Shown here piece by piece: positions 27,547-35,924 of a DNA stretch of 64,000 bases. Positions within the stretch are counted from its first letter, which is position 1; each line of letters starts with the position of its first letter. Both the position numbers and the translations under genes were made by a program. The notes below the pieces were generated by a model. The model did no database searches. It was not told where the DNA came from and worked only from the letters and a program-made list of their open reading frames with translations. Source of the DNA: Peribacillus acanthi (GTDB lineage: Bacteria > Bacillota > Bacilli > Bacillales > DSM-1321); assembly GCF_003073175.1 (NCBI RefSeq), contig NZ_QBBX01000008.1, positions 95,116 through 159,115 of the forward strand, in the 5' to 3' direction.

Positions 27547-29012
27547 TTTACCTCCTTCGTTAGAGGTAAATAGCAGATTACAGTAGATCCATAGCCTTCT
27601 GTTGATAAAAAGGATATAGCTCCTCCGTGTTTTTCAATGATTGATTTTACGATCGGAAGTCCAAGTCCGCTTCCAACAGATGATCGATTAGTGCGGGAAG
27701 AATCTCTTTGGTATAAAGGCTCAAACAGCTTTTCGATTTCGTCGAAAGGAACAAAATCTCCTTCGTTTTGAACAATTAATAAGACCTTCTTATCATCTAA
27801 ATCAATAAGGTTGTGGTGTGGCCAAAAGATCCATTCTGGAAGGGGTAAATGGGTTGATAGTGCACCTATCCATACTTTTCCATTAGGAGTTACATGATTA
27901 AATGCATTGGAAACTAGGTTATTCACAACTCGAATTAATTGATTTGGGTGAACATAGACCTCTTCCGACACTGTAACGGTAGTTGTAACCTGTATATTTT
28001 GCTCAATTGCTAAGTCCTCAAAGCCTGAGAGGAGCATATCGAAAAATTCTTCTGCATCGACATTAATCTTAGGTAATTCATACTCTGCACCTTGTAAAAT
28101 CGTAAAGATGCTCAAATCATCAATAAGACTATGGATATAATCGGATTTTTCTAAGATTGTTGTTCTAAAGTTTTCCCATTCCATTTGCTTTTCTATGGTA
28201 AGTTGTTCTGCAGATGCCCGAATTGAAGTTAAAGGAGTTTTTATGTCATGCGCAATAGAGGCTGCAATATACTCTTTTTGTTTTTGTTGTTCGAGCAAAG
28301 CAGCTTGTTGGGTGAAGATTTCTTCTTGCATGGAGCTGAAGCCTAGGAACAATTCGCCAATCTCGTCTTTTCTTCCTCGGTGAGATCGTCTTGGGACAGA
28401 CTTACCTTTCGCAAAGGAGTCCATATCTAAAAGTAACTCTCGAATAGGATGTAGCCACTTCTTTTTGAGAAATAGGTAACTTAAAACGTACAAGAGTAGA
28501 AAGGTAATAATAAAGAGTGTAATCGCAACATTTTTGCGAAATTCGACTCCAGAAATCCACTCATCTCTTGGGAAAATGACTGTATAAAAGCCGATTGTTT
28601 CTTTTTCGACGATGACTGGCTTTTTGAATTGAAAAGATTGGTAACCTGCTTTAAGCTCATATAAATCTTGGAATAATTCCTTACTCGAAATTTTCGAACC
28701 AGGTGAATGTGGTGCTGAAAAGAGGGGAAAGCCTGACGAATCATACAAAGCAAATCTAACACCAGTTCGAGATAAATCCTCTAACCTTTTTAACTCATTT
28801 ATTCTCTGCCTTTTTGAATCTTCCCAACCATATAAGATCGGATTGTCTAAAACACTTTCATAGTAAGAAAGTTTAGATTGGACTGAGAGATAGTCGGCAA
28901 TATCTTTTTTCTTGTCCCATAATTGAAGCATAGAGACTAACATAATGAAAATAAGTACCGGAATACACATAATGAGAAAGTAAGAAATCATTAGCCATGT
29001 TTTCATTTTCAT
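27543..29012 (-). CDS. Sensor histidine kinase
   Basis: A 489-residue membrane histidine kinase. Two transmembrane segments (about 8-30 and 161-183) frame an extracellular sensor of about 130 residues. Then come a HAMP linker, a HisKA domain with SIAHDIKTPLTSIRASAEQL (phospho-acceptor H255) and a HATPase_c domain with NNLVSNAFNHVTPNG (N-box) and GSGLGLPIVKSIIEKHGG (G-box). The start at 29012 gives an ATGA overlap with the response regulator; the longer ORF has no ribosome site. It pairs with that regulator and is coupled to a lipoprotein and a membrane protein. The signal is unknown. Confidence 0.9.
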   Translation of the reverse strand: MKMKTWLMISYFLIMCIPVLIFIMLVSMLQLWDKKKDIADYLSVQSKLSYYESVLDNPILYGWEDSKRQRINELKRLEDLSRTGVRFALYDSSGFPLFSAPHSPGSKISSKELFQDLYELKAGYQSFQFKKPVIVEKETIGFYTVIFPRDEWISGVEFRKNVAITLFIITFLLLYVLSYLFLKKKWLHPIRELLLDMDSFAKGKSVPRRSHRGRKDEIGELFLGFSSMQEEIFTQQAALLEQQKQKEYIAASIAHDIKTPLTSIRASAEQLTIEKQMEWENFRTTILEKSDYIHSLIDDLSIFTILQGAEYELPKINVDAEEFFDMLLSGFEDLAIEQNIQVTTTVTVSEEVYVHPNQLIRVVNNLVSNAFNHVTPNGKVWIGALSTHLPLPEWIFWPHHNLIDLDDKKVLLIVQNEGDFVPFDEIEKLFEPLYQRDSSRTNRSSVGSGLGLPIVKSIIEKHGGAISFLSTEGYGSTVICYLPLTKEVK

Positions 29013-29716
29013 TTTTTGGGTACTCCAACAAAACGATATCCCTGACCCCAAAGCGTTTGGATAAATAATGGATTTTTTAAGGGATCCTTTAATTTGTCAC
29101 GCAAGCTCTTAATATGGACAGTTACGGTATTATTTCCAGATACCTCCTGTTGTTGCCAAATGTGCTCATAAAGCTCTTTCTTCGTAAAAGCATGTTGAGG
29201 GTTTTGACAAAATAGTAGAAGTAAAGAAAATTCTTTTGATGTTAAGGAGATTGAATTACTATTAAGAATTACTTCTTTTTTTTCAGGGTATATTGTTAAG
29301 CCACCATCATATTCAAGCATATCCTCATGATGGATCTCCTCTTGATATCTACCATATCTTCTTAGCTGTGATTCCACTCTAGCTCCAAGCTCCCGAAGGC
29401 TAAATGGTTTGGTCATATAGTCGTCAGCTCCAATTTTTAACCCCCTAACCTTGTCATCTTCTTCATGTCGAGCACTAAGTATTAACATAGGGATTTGACT
29501 GGACCACCGAATGTTTTGGCATAGAGTAAATCCATCCATACCAGGTAACATTAAATCGATGATAGCCATATCATACTTCCCACTCTTAAAATCCTCCCAT
29601 CCTTCATTACCAGTAGAGGCCCAGGTGACCTGATAATCTCTTTCTCTTAAAAACTTTACAAGTATTGTGGCAATCTCTTTGTCGTCTTCAACTACCAAAA
29701 TAGAATGTTGTACCAT
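29009..29716 (-). CDS. OmpR/PhoB family response regulator
   Basis: A 235-residue response regulator: a receiver domain (acidic pocket VVEDD, phospho-acceptor D54 in AIIDLMLPGMDG, conserved K in YMTKPFS) followed by an OmpR-type winged helix (SKEFSLLLLFCQN to TLWGQGYRFVG). The start at 29716 is chosen because GATGAGGGGATCAAT precedes it and homologues begin just before ILVVEDD. First gene of the four-gene operon with kinase, lipoprotein and membrane protein. Confidence 0.92.
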   Translation of the reverse strand: MVQHSILVVEDDKEIATILVKFLRERDYQVTWASTGNEGWEDFKSGKYDMAIIDLMLPGMDGFTLCQNIRWSSQIPMLILSARHEEDDKVRGLKIGADDYMTKPFSLRELGARVESQLRRYGRYQEEIHHEDMLEYDGGLTIYPEKKEVILNSNSISLTSKEFSLLLLFCQNPQHAFTKKELYEHIWQQQEVSGNNTVTVHIKSLRDKLKDPLKNPLFIQTLWGQGYRFVGVPKK

Positions 29717-29923
29717 ATTGATCCCCTCATCATCATTGTATGTATAAAAAATCACCTAACATGAAATTTAATAATTTCTTTATTTTTTCTTTTTTAGTAA
29801 AAAATGTATTTACTATTAGCTTTATTGTAAGGGAAGATGGAGGTGGAAAAAATAAATTTGTTCTTTAGCGTAAGGTTTAGCATAATGAGAAGGTGAAAAT
29901 AGTTTGGAAATTGGAGATTGGCA

Positions 29924-30481
29924 ATGAAAAATACATATTTGATAGGGTATTTTCCCTTGATTTCAATTATTCTTTTCTCGTTATCTTTCGCGATTTATGG
30001 CGAAATGGAAGCCCTTATACTATTGAAAAGCATCGGAGTATACGATGGGATGCGTGAGTTCTTTTCTGTAACGGGTATAAAATTATCTTTGTTACTAGCA
30101 GCCTTTATTTGTTTCTTTATGCTATTCGCTGCCTTAAAACTCATTTCAGATACGATTCTTGAATTTTCGTTATTGTTCTTTTCCAAGGACTCTGAGGGAG
30201 AAAGTCTGAAGAGCGTACGTAAAGTCTCATCGATTTACGTTATTGGAGGGATATTGTCCTTATTGATGGTGAAATCCATTTTGTTGATTATAGCTATCTT
30301 TATCATTACAACGATTGTGGCTTTTGTGTATTTCGTGAATATCATTAGTCCTACGTTATCTAATGCTGGGTTAATTGGATTAATTTTCTTTCATACTATG
30401 ATTTGGTCCATACTACTTTTAACAGTGTTTTTGTCATTAATGAAGCTATATAACAGTTTGATTGCAAGCTTACCAGTTTAG
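29924..30481 (+). CDS. yufK: YufK family membrane protein (DUF5366)
   Basis: A 185-residue integral membrane protein with about five predicted transmembrane segments (FPLISIILFSLSFAIYG, LSLLLAAFICFFMLFAALKL, YVIGGILSLLMVKSILLI and others). Length and position between mrp and pbpD match YufK of B. subtilis. No function is known. ATG at 29924 is preferred over an upstream TTG because GGAG lies 7 bases before it. Its 3' end abuts the remnant of an acetyltransferase gene. Confidence 0.8.
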   Translation: MKNTYLIGYFPLISIILFSLSFAIYGEMEALILLKSIGVYDGMREFFSVTGIKLSLLLAAFICFFMLFAALKLISDTILEFSLLFFSKDSEGESLKSVRKVSSIYVIGGILSLLMVKSILLIIAIFIITTIVAFVYFVNIISPTLSNAGLIGLIFFHTMIWSILLLTVFLSLMKLYNSLIASLPV

Positions 30482-30485
30482 GAGG

Positions 30486-30647
30486 ATGAACAAGGAGCTG
30501 CTAACGCTGTATCCTTCTTGGCGATATAAAGTTTCTACAGGAAAAGACAATGCACCTGCAAAATCGTTGTATGAAAAAAATGGCTTTCGTTGGTTGAAAG
30601 ACTTAGAAGTTGCACCAGGTTTTTTCTTAAGTTTATTTGAAAAATAA
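30486..30647 (+). pseudogene. C-terminal remnant of a GNAT acetyltransferase gene
   Basis: About 53 codons encode the end of a GNAT-fold acetyltransferase: STGKDNAPAKSLYEKNGF matches the acetyl-CoA-contacting N-x-A-x2-LYEKxGF motif near the C-terminus of the family. The usual 100 or so residues before it are absent, and yufK coding DNA lies directly upstream. AGGAGG touches the ATG, too close to be a working ribosome site. I read this as a 5'-deleted gene. Confidence 0.65.
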
Positions 30648-30690
30648 ATAGTGAACGGGGAGACTTTGTTTTGTCTCCCTGTTCACTATT
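30647..30690. terminator. Inverted repeat between GNAT remnant and pbpD
   Basis: 18-base perfect stem (AATAGTGAACGGGGAGAC and complement) around an 8-base loop, overlapping both neighbouring stop codons. Convergent position suggests a terminator, though no strong T-run follows. Confidence 0.6.
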
Positions 30691-32548
30691 GAGCTGCTTG
30701 CATGATTTTTTTCCAGGCTATTAAATGAGGGGATGATTGAGAAAATGCTTCTATGCTCGCAGGTTGGTCCTTGCCAATCCACACTCCTGTCGTATACATG
30801 GCATCCATTCCAATGAACCATAAATCTTTCACATCGTTGGTTGTCCCTGTTTTCCCACCTATATAAGAACTTGGGAAATAGGCTTTTTGTGCGGTCCCCT
30901 CTTGGACCACACTTTGAAATAGTTTCCTCATTTTATCTACAGTAGAATCCTTCCATACTCTAACGGGTTTGTCTTTCCATTGATAAAGGATATTACCCTG
31001 TTGATCTGTTACACTACGGATTGTCCTCACAGGAGCATAAGTACCATCCTGAAAAGATGTATAGGCAGAGGTTAATTGAATTGGGCTCATACCATAAGTA
31101 AATCCACCAACAGCTGCGGCCAATCCATGATCCTGGTTAGAAACCTTTGTGAAATGGAATGGCTCTAAATATGAAAAGCCTTTTTGAACCCCTATTTTGT
31201 TCAGTAGCCTCACAGCCGGTGTATTAATGGATTTGGCGAATGCTTTTTCCAATGTGACATGATGGTAAATTGCTCTCCCATAGTTATTCGGACAATAGCC
31301 TTTTTCACAAAAGTTACTAGCGTCGATGCTTTCATTAAGTGAAGCATCTGTTTGATCTATATAAGGAGCATAGACCAGCAACGGTTTGATGGCAGATCCA
31401 GGTTGTCTAAAGCTTTGAAAACCGCGATGAAAAGAATATTTTTTATAATACTTTCCCCCAGTCAAAGAGACAAGCTCGCGCGTATGATGTTGTATAACTA
31501 CAGCAACACCTTGTACACCAGTAGCAGAAAGTTCATTTTCCATAGACCTTTTTGCTTGGAGCTGTAATTCAGTATCCAGTGCCGTGTTTATTATTACCCC
31601 AGACTCTAGCAAATCTTTTACTTTTCGTTCGACAATGTCTTGGTTCTTTTTGAGTAGGACAGTGTCTGGTTCCAAAAGGGATAAGCCTTCCTGTTGTGCG
31701 ACTAATTCACGAAGCTCTTCTTCCACATAAGTGACGTAATCAGGATATAGATCTATCCGGTGATCTATTCGAATTAAAATTTTTTCTTGGATCAGTTCCT
31801 TAAATTGTGATGGATTGAGTTTACCAGCAGTGACCATTTGTTCAAGAAGTCGTTCCTGTCGCTCCTTAGTCGCTTCAAAGTGCTTAATAGGATTATATAA
31901 ATTCGGATTGTTAGGTATTGCAGCAATGAAAGCCATTTCTGCTTCGGACAACTTAGAAACCGATTTATTAAAATACTTCTGGGAAGCAGCTTCAATTCCA
32001 TATGCACCATTCTGGAAATAGATTGCATTGAGATAAAGCTCTAGTATTTCTTCTTTTGAAAGATTTCTTTCCAACTGGTAGGAGTACAGTAGTTCAGATA
32101 GCTTACGATTATAAGTTTTTTCATGGTTTAAAAATAGATTCCTTGCAAGTTGTTGTGTGATGGTACTACCACCTTGTTCTAGCTCTTGGCTTTGAGAGTT
32201 CACAAGAATAGCTCGCGTAATGGCGAGTGCGTCGACTCCCTTATGTTCATAAAAATGCTGATCCTCAGTAATAATGAACAATTGTTTCATGAATGAAGGA
32301 ATCTTCTCTAGGGGTAAGTAGACCCGGTTCTGTTCATTATAGATTTCGGAAATAATGCTACCATCCGAAGAAGTAACCACACTGTTTACCGGAAGAGAAG
32401 CATGGTTAATTACAATGTTTTTATCTAAGAATTTTTGTAAAGGTTGATATGTATTCAATTCGTCGTATGTCAATATGGTCAAAAGAGCGAAAAAAGGGAC
32501 GAGTAGTAAAGTAAGCAAATATCCAAAGAAGGTACGCATGTTGTTCAT
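30686..32548 (-). CDS. pbpD: Class A penicillin-binding protein (PBP4 type)
   Basis: A 620-residue bifunctional peptidoglycan synthase: an N-terminal membrane anchor (about residues 8-27), a glycosyltransferase domain (ITEDQHFYEHKGVD with catalytic E95; GGSTITQQLARNLF; EILELYLNAIYF) and a transpeptidase domain with SxxK at S385-K388 (PGSAIKP), SxN at S440-N442 and KTG at 566-568. Length matches PbpD of B. subtilis, and yufK-pbpD-kapD order is conserved. It acts on the outer face of the membrane. Divergent from kapD. Confidence 0.92.
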   Translation of the reverse strand: MNNMRTFFGYLLTLLLVPFFALLTILTYDELNTYQPLQKFLDKNIVINHASLPVNSVVTSSDGSIISEIYNEQNRVYLPLEKIPSFMKQLFIITEDQHFYEHKGVDALAITRAILVNSQSQELEQGGSTITQQLARNLFLNHEKTYNRKLSELLYSYQLERNLSKEEILELYLNAIYFQNGAYGIEAASQKYFNKSVSKLSEAEMAFIAAIPNNPNLYNPIKHFEATKERQERLLEQMVTAGKLNPSQFKELIQEKILIRIDHRIDLYPDYVTYVEEELRELVAQQEGLSLLEPDTVLLKKNQDIVERKVKDLLESGVIINTALDTELQLQAKRSMENELSATGVQGVAVVIQHHTRELVSLTGGKYYKKYSFHRGFQSFRQPGSAIKPLLVYAPYIDQTDASLNESIDASNFCEKGYCPNNYGRAIYHHVTLEKAFAKSINTPAVRLLNKIGVQKGFSYLEPFHFTKVSNQDHGLAAAVGGFTYGMSPIQLTSAYTSFQDGTYAPVRTIRSVTDQQGNILYQWKDKPVRVWKDSTVDKMRKLFQSVVQEGTAQKAYFPSSYIGGKTGTTNDVKDLWFIGMDAMYTTGVWIGKDQPASIEAFSQSSPHLIAWKKIMQAAQ

Positions 32549-32710
32549 CTTCCTGTCTGTTGCAGTCCTTGTTGTTAGACAAGCATAGATTGATTATGTA
32601 AAACTGCAAATAAAGTTGTTTTCTAGAAAATAGTATAAAGCACAAATCTCTTAAAAAGGGGAAACCCTTAAAAAAAATTAATCTAGTTTGACTCTGCTAT
32701 TCGTTGAATC

Positions 32711-32719
32711 TGCTATAAT
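32711..32719 (+). promoter_or_regulatory. Extended -10 promoter of kapD
   Basis: TGCTATAAT is a perfect extended -10. A TTGACT lies upstream at 20-base spacing, too far for a normal -35. Confidence 0.55.
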
Positions 32720-32785
32720 TTTTCAATAAGGAAATATTAGTAGATTAAGAGTCATTGAAATATATGAATAAAGGGGGAATGTAAA

Positions 32786-33409
32786 ATGGAAAAAGAACAA
32801 AAATATTTATTCATTGATTTTGAGTTTACTATGCCTGAGGGAAAACCGAAGCCAGAGGGATTTTTTCCGGAAATTATTGAAGTAGGTGCGATACTTGTGA
32901 AGGGAGAAGAGGTTTTACATGAATTCTCTGCATTCGTAAAACCAAAAAAGTTCCCTATTCTGTCAGAACGATGTAAAAACTTTCTTAAAATCAGTCAAGA
33001 CCGTGTTGACCAAGGTATCTTATTTGAAGAGCTAGTGAATATGCTTGTGGATTTAGAAATGGATCAACCAAGTGTGGTTGTCACTTGGGGAAATATGGAT
33101 ATGAAAGTCCTACGTAACAATTGTCAAAATGCTGGAGTGGAATTCCCGTTTAAAGGAAAGTTTGTAGACCTTTCTATGGAATACAAAAGATTTTTTGGTG
33201 ATCAAAATCAGACGGGCCTATGGAAAGCGGTACAGGAGTACGGCAAAGAAGGAGTAGGTAAACATCATCGAGCACTAGACGACGCTATGACGACTTACAA
33301 TATTTTTAAACTCGTAGAAAAGGACAAGAAGTATATGGAGAACCATCAGCCAACTACAATTGGTGATCGAATTGATTTATCTAAGGTTATGAATAAATTT
33401 GCATTATAA
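32786..33409 (+). CDS. kapD: DEDDh exonuclease-like inhibitor of the KinA pathway
   Basis: A 207-residue protein with a DEDDh (DnaQ-like) 3'-5' exonuclease fold. Catalytic-type residues are visible: D and E in FIDFEF (D11, E13), W-GNMD around residue 104-108, and HHRALDDAMTT with the final H and D. In B. subtilis KapD inhibits sporulation initiation through the KinA pathway. AAAGGGGGAATG precedes the ATG. Position between pbpD and kapB matches B. subtilis. Confidence 0.92.
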   Translation: MEKEQKYLFIDFEFTMPEGKPKPEGFFPEIIEVGAILVKGEEVLHEFSAFVKPKKFPILSERCKNFLKISQDRVDQGILFEELVNMLVDLEMDQPSVVVTWGNMDMKVLRNNCQNAGVEFPFKGKFVDLSMEYKRFFGDQNQTGLWKAVQEYGKEGVGKHHRALDDAMTTYNIFKLVEKDKKYMENHQPTTIGDRIDLSKVMNKFAL

Positions 33410-33442
33410 AAAGCCAAATCCTCTAAAGTGATTTGGCTTTTT
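33407..33442 (+). terminator. Intrinsic terminator of kapD
   Basis: AAAAAGCCAAATC/GATTTGGCTTTTT perfect stem with a 9-base loop. Confidence 0.87.
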
Positions 33443-33494
33443 ATATTTGGCTCTTTTCTTATAGATTATTGTTTTTAGACTAGATAATTCGTCC

Positions 33495-33620
33495 GTTGAT
33501 TTACGCTCCAGGCACTTGCTTTCCGCGGGGAGGGTGGGAGCATCCTCGGCGTACCGCCTGTGGGGTCTCCCACTTCCCTCTGTATCCCGCTGGAGTCAAG
33601 TGCCCTCCTCTCCAATCAAC
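33495..33620 (+). repeat. Bacillaceae-type interspersed repeat, copy 3
   Basis: Starts GTTGATTTACGCTCCAGG, with GCTTTCCGCGGGGAGG, CTGTGGGGTCTCCCAC and ATCCCGCTGGAGTC, and ends CTCCAATCAAC. Same orientation as copy 2, opposite to copy 1. It fills most of the kapD-kapB gap. Confidence 0.8.
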
Positions 33621-33674
33621 TCCGTTAGTAATAGTAAACTACACTAAAAAAGCAACAAACTTTACAAAAACAGC

Positions 33675-34061
33675 CTACTTAAAATAATCCTTTTCCAGGT
33701 CCTCAAGCAGCTCCAGGCTTTTAAGACTCCAAGGACTGTTTTCTTCCCGTAGGTTATCTTTCATTTTGTCGATTGCTTCTTGCAAAGAAGCCTTATAATC
33801 TGGTACATCACCTTCGTAAGGCCTTACCATATTTAAAGGAACATTTGTCTGTTCCCTGAATGCAAGCGCACGACGTTGATGGAACATCCCTACCTCTGTT
33901 TGCTTTGGATTATGTAAATCTCCTTGCATTGGGTGTTTTTCCACCGCCAACACTTTTACTAAATAAGAGGATGGTCTAAAATCTGTGATCTCACCTATAT
34001 ATTTTCCCGTTTTGTAAATAGCTGTGACTGTTTCACCTATCTTAAAGATTCCTTCATCCAT
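33675..34061 (-). CDS. kapB: Sporulation phosphorelay protein KapB
   Basis: A 128-residue protein matching KapB in length and in its conserved blocks: YKTGKYIGEITDFRPSSYLV, VEKHPMQGDLHNPKQ, FHQRRALAFREQTNVP and PDYKASLQEA. In B. subtilis KapB is needed for signalling by the sensor kinase KinB in the sporulation phosphorelay and has been described as a lipoprotein; I see no signal peptide or lipobox here. The start at 34061 follows GAGAAGGTGTC. Unlike B. subtilis, no kinB precedes it: the divergent neighbour is a cyclophilin. Confidence 0.88.
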   Translation of the reverse strand: MDEGIFKIGETVTAIYKTGKYIGEITDFRPSSYLVKVLAVEKHPMQGDLHNPKQTEVGMFHQRRALAFREQTNVPLNMVRPYEGDVPDYKASLQEAIDKMKDNLREENSPWSLKSLELLEDLEKDYFK

Positions 34062-34207
34062 GATGACACCTTCTCTCGTAATTTTGTTTACATCATACAT
34101 ATGGAACTGAATGGATTACAAGAGTTCTCTCTTCATAATTGAAATTTTGTGTACTCTAGTGATTTTTGAATGGAAATCATGTAAAGTTTTTGGTGGAGGT
34201 AGATACT

Positions 34208-34948
34208 ATGAAAAAATCGTTATTAATGCTTTTTCTTTCCATTATGTTTGTCTTAACGGCATGTGGAACGAGTAAGGATGAAGCAAAGAAGGAAGAGAAG
34301 CCAGCTGTTTCAGAAGAAAACAAAGAAGAATCTACTCAAGGTGATGCAGTAGAAACTCCGGGAGATTACCCACAATTTAAAGATATCCAAGCTGACGAAA
34401 AGGTCGCAGTAATGGAAACATCCATGGGTGATATTAAAATCAAGCTTTTCCCTAAAATGGCTCCAAAAGCTGTGGAAAATTTCGTCACACATGCAGAAAA
34501 GGGATACTATGAAGGAGTTACCTTCCACCGTGTCATCAAGGATTTCATGGTACAGGGTGGTGACCCACAAGGAACAGGTATGGGAGGAGAAAGCATTTGG
34601 GGAGCACCATTCGAAGACGAATTCTCCATGCAACTTTTCAATTTCCGAGGCGCACTTTCCATGGCGAATTCAGGACCTGGAACAAATGGAAGCCAATTTT
34701 TTATTGTTCAAGCAAGTAAGATTGATGAAGGTCTACAAGATCAAATGTTAAAAGCAGGCTTTCCTGAAGAAGTAGTTGAATTATATGCAAAGCATGGTGG
34801 AACACCGTGGCTTGATCAAAAGCATACCGTTTTTGGACAAGTGGTAGAGGGAATGGATGTTGTTGACTCTATGGCAAATGTTAAAACCGCAGAAGGAGAC
34901 AAACCTGTAGAGGATATTATCATTAAAAAGATTAAAATTGTACAATAA
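34208..34948 (+). CDS. Cyclophilin-type peptidyl-prolyl isomerase lipoprotein
   Basis: A 246-residue extracytoplasmic prolyl isomerase. It has a lipoprotein signal peptide with lipobox LTAC (Cys19), a charged linker rich in E, K and D (about residues 22-65) and a cyclophilin domain (about 66-245) with [34 protein letters not shown] and [15 protein letters not shown]. It should help fold exported proteins at the membrane surface. The start at 34208 follows GGTGGAGG. It lies where kinB is found in B. subtilis. Confidence 0.92.
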   Translation: MKKSLLMLFLSIMFVLTACGTSKDEAKKEEKPAVSEENKEESTQGDAVETPGDYPQFKDIQADEKVAVMETSMGDIKIKLFPKMAPKAVENFVTHAEKGYYEGVTFHRVIKDFMVQGGDPQGTGMGGESIWGAPFEDEFSMQLFNFRGALSMANSGPGTNGSQFFIVQASKIDEGLQDQMLKAGFPEEVVELYAKHGGTPWLDQKHTVFGQVVEGMDVVDSMANVKTAEGDKPVEDIIIKKIKIVQ

Positions 34949-34976
34949 GTTTATTGAACAATCGTATTCTTTATTA

Positions 34977-35017
34977 GAGGAGGAACTCGAGCATATTGGA
35001 GTCCTCCTCATTTTTTA
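34977..35017 (+). terminator. Intrinsic terminator of the cyclophilin gene
   Basis: GAGGAGGAACTC and GAGTCCTCCTC pair with a one-base bulge, followed by ATTTTTTAT. Confidence 0.8.
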
Positions 35018-35061
35018 TGGAAAGCATAAATTGTCACCAAAAAAGTACGTCGAAGCAGTGA

Positions 35062-35127
35062 ACAATTTTAGGAATAAAGTTTTAGTAAAACAGGCTTTCG
35101 CCAGTGCCGTTCTAGTTGCACTAATGG
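35062..35127 (+). repeat. Degenerate intergenic repeat, copy C
   Basis: Contains CAATTTTAGGAATAAAGTT and CTAGTTGCACTAATGG; aligns by eye with 10874-10945 and 15899-15976. Compared with copy B it suggests an ancestral inverted repeat TAGTGCAA...TTGCACTA. Confidence 0.45.
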
Positions 35128-35173
35128 TTTGATATAGCGTTAATCCTTTACTTATTTTGACTCTTTTGGGCTT

Positions 35174-35275
35174 TTAATGATTTTTTTCAAGTCCATTTTC
35201 TCCAGCGAATTCTACATCTACCTTTGGTAAGGCGTTTTTATTATTCTTAAATACGTTATTTTTATTTTTAGCCAT
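35174..35275 (-). CDS. Small Asn/Lys-rich protein, possibly spore-related
   Basis: A 33-codon ORF behind GGTGGTG at 8-base spacing. The product is basic and asparagine-rich at its N-terminus (MAKNKNNVFKNNKNALPK) and ends VDVEFAGENGLEKNH. The composition and the EFAxE core recall minor acid-soluble spore proteins, whose germination protease site is EFASE-like, but the likeness is short and I cannot name a family. It lies alone in the 670-base gap between the cyclophilin and the next gene. Confidence 0.45.
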   Translation of the reverse strand: MAKNKNNVFKNNKNALPKVDVEFAGENGLEKNH

Positions 35276-35621
35276 TTTTTCACCACCCATGTTGTTAGGC
35301 TGTATATTTCTTCAAGGATGCGAATTACTTATATGATTGGCATCCACGTTTTTAGTTTGCATTCTTTTTTTGTAGGCTATGCTAAATATTGATTAATGAT
35401 CTTAGGAGAAGGATAAAAGTCCATTGATCTTTATAGAAAAAAAGATATAAAAAATTGATATACTAAATGCTCCCAGTATTAGTGGATAACTTTTTCCTGT
35501 TATTACGGATTGGTGTTAGAACGGAAAAGTGTTAAGATAATCTATGGTTGACCGCTGAACAATTATTAAGAATTGGGAAACCATGGTAGTATAGAGCTTA
35601 ACATGAAAGGATGAACAGCGT

Positions 35622-35840
35622 ATGCTAGTCGTCGAAGCTATTTTAGGGTTATTTCTTTATTTTCCAGAAGATAAAAGTGAATATATTCCAGCAGGAATCA
35701 CATCATTCATTTTTTTAGTAGCTGCCGTAATTACAATGCGATTTATTATTAACGTATCGAAAAAAGAGGCAAAGAAGGCGAAAGAGCTAGAAGATGAGAT
35801 TCTTGGGAAGAAAGCTAAAAGCGCTTCTGAAAATCAATAA
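35622..35840 (+). CDS. Small two-span membrane protein, unknown
   Basis: A 72-residue protein that I do not recognise. Two hydrophobic segments (about residues 1-15 and 23-45) are followed by a highly charged C-terminus (KKEAKKAKELEDEILGKKAK) that would lie in the cytoplasm and may form a helix. AAAGGATG at 7 bases before the ATG supports translation. It is followed by its own terminator, which overlaps the space before the SodC-like gene. Confidence 0.65.
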   Translation: MLVVEAILGLFLYFPEDKSEYIPAGITSFIFLVAAVITMRFIINVSKKEAKKAKELEDEILGKKAKSASENQ

Positions 35841-35852
35841 CTGCTGATCATG

Positions 35853-35880
35853 AATACCCGTGAAAGGGTATTTTTTTTTA
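35853..35880 (+). terminator. Intrinsic terminator
   Basis: AATACCC/GGGTATT stem with a 6-base loop and a long T-run. Confidence 0.82.
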
Positions 35881-35924
35881 TTTTACAGACAAAATATAGA
35901 CAAAATGTCTTTGGGGTGGAAAAG

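Noticed and set aside
34938-35132. 64-codon plus-strand ORF after the cyclophilin
   Set aside because: It starts inside the cyclophilin stop region, runs through the terminator hairpin and repeat copy C, and has no ribosome site.
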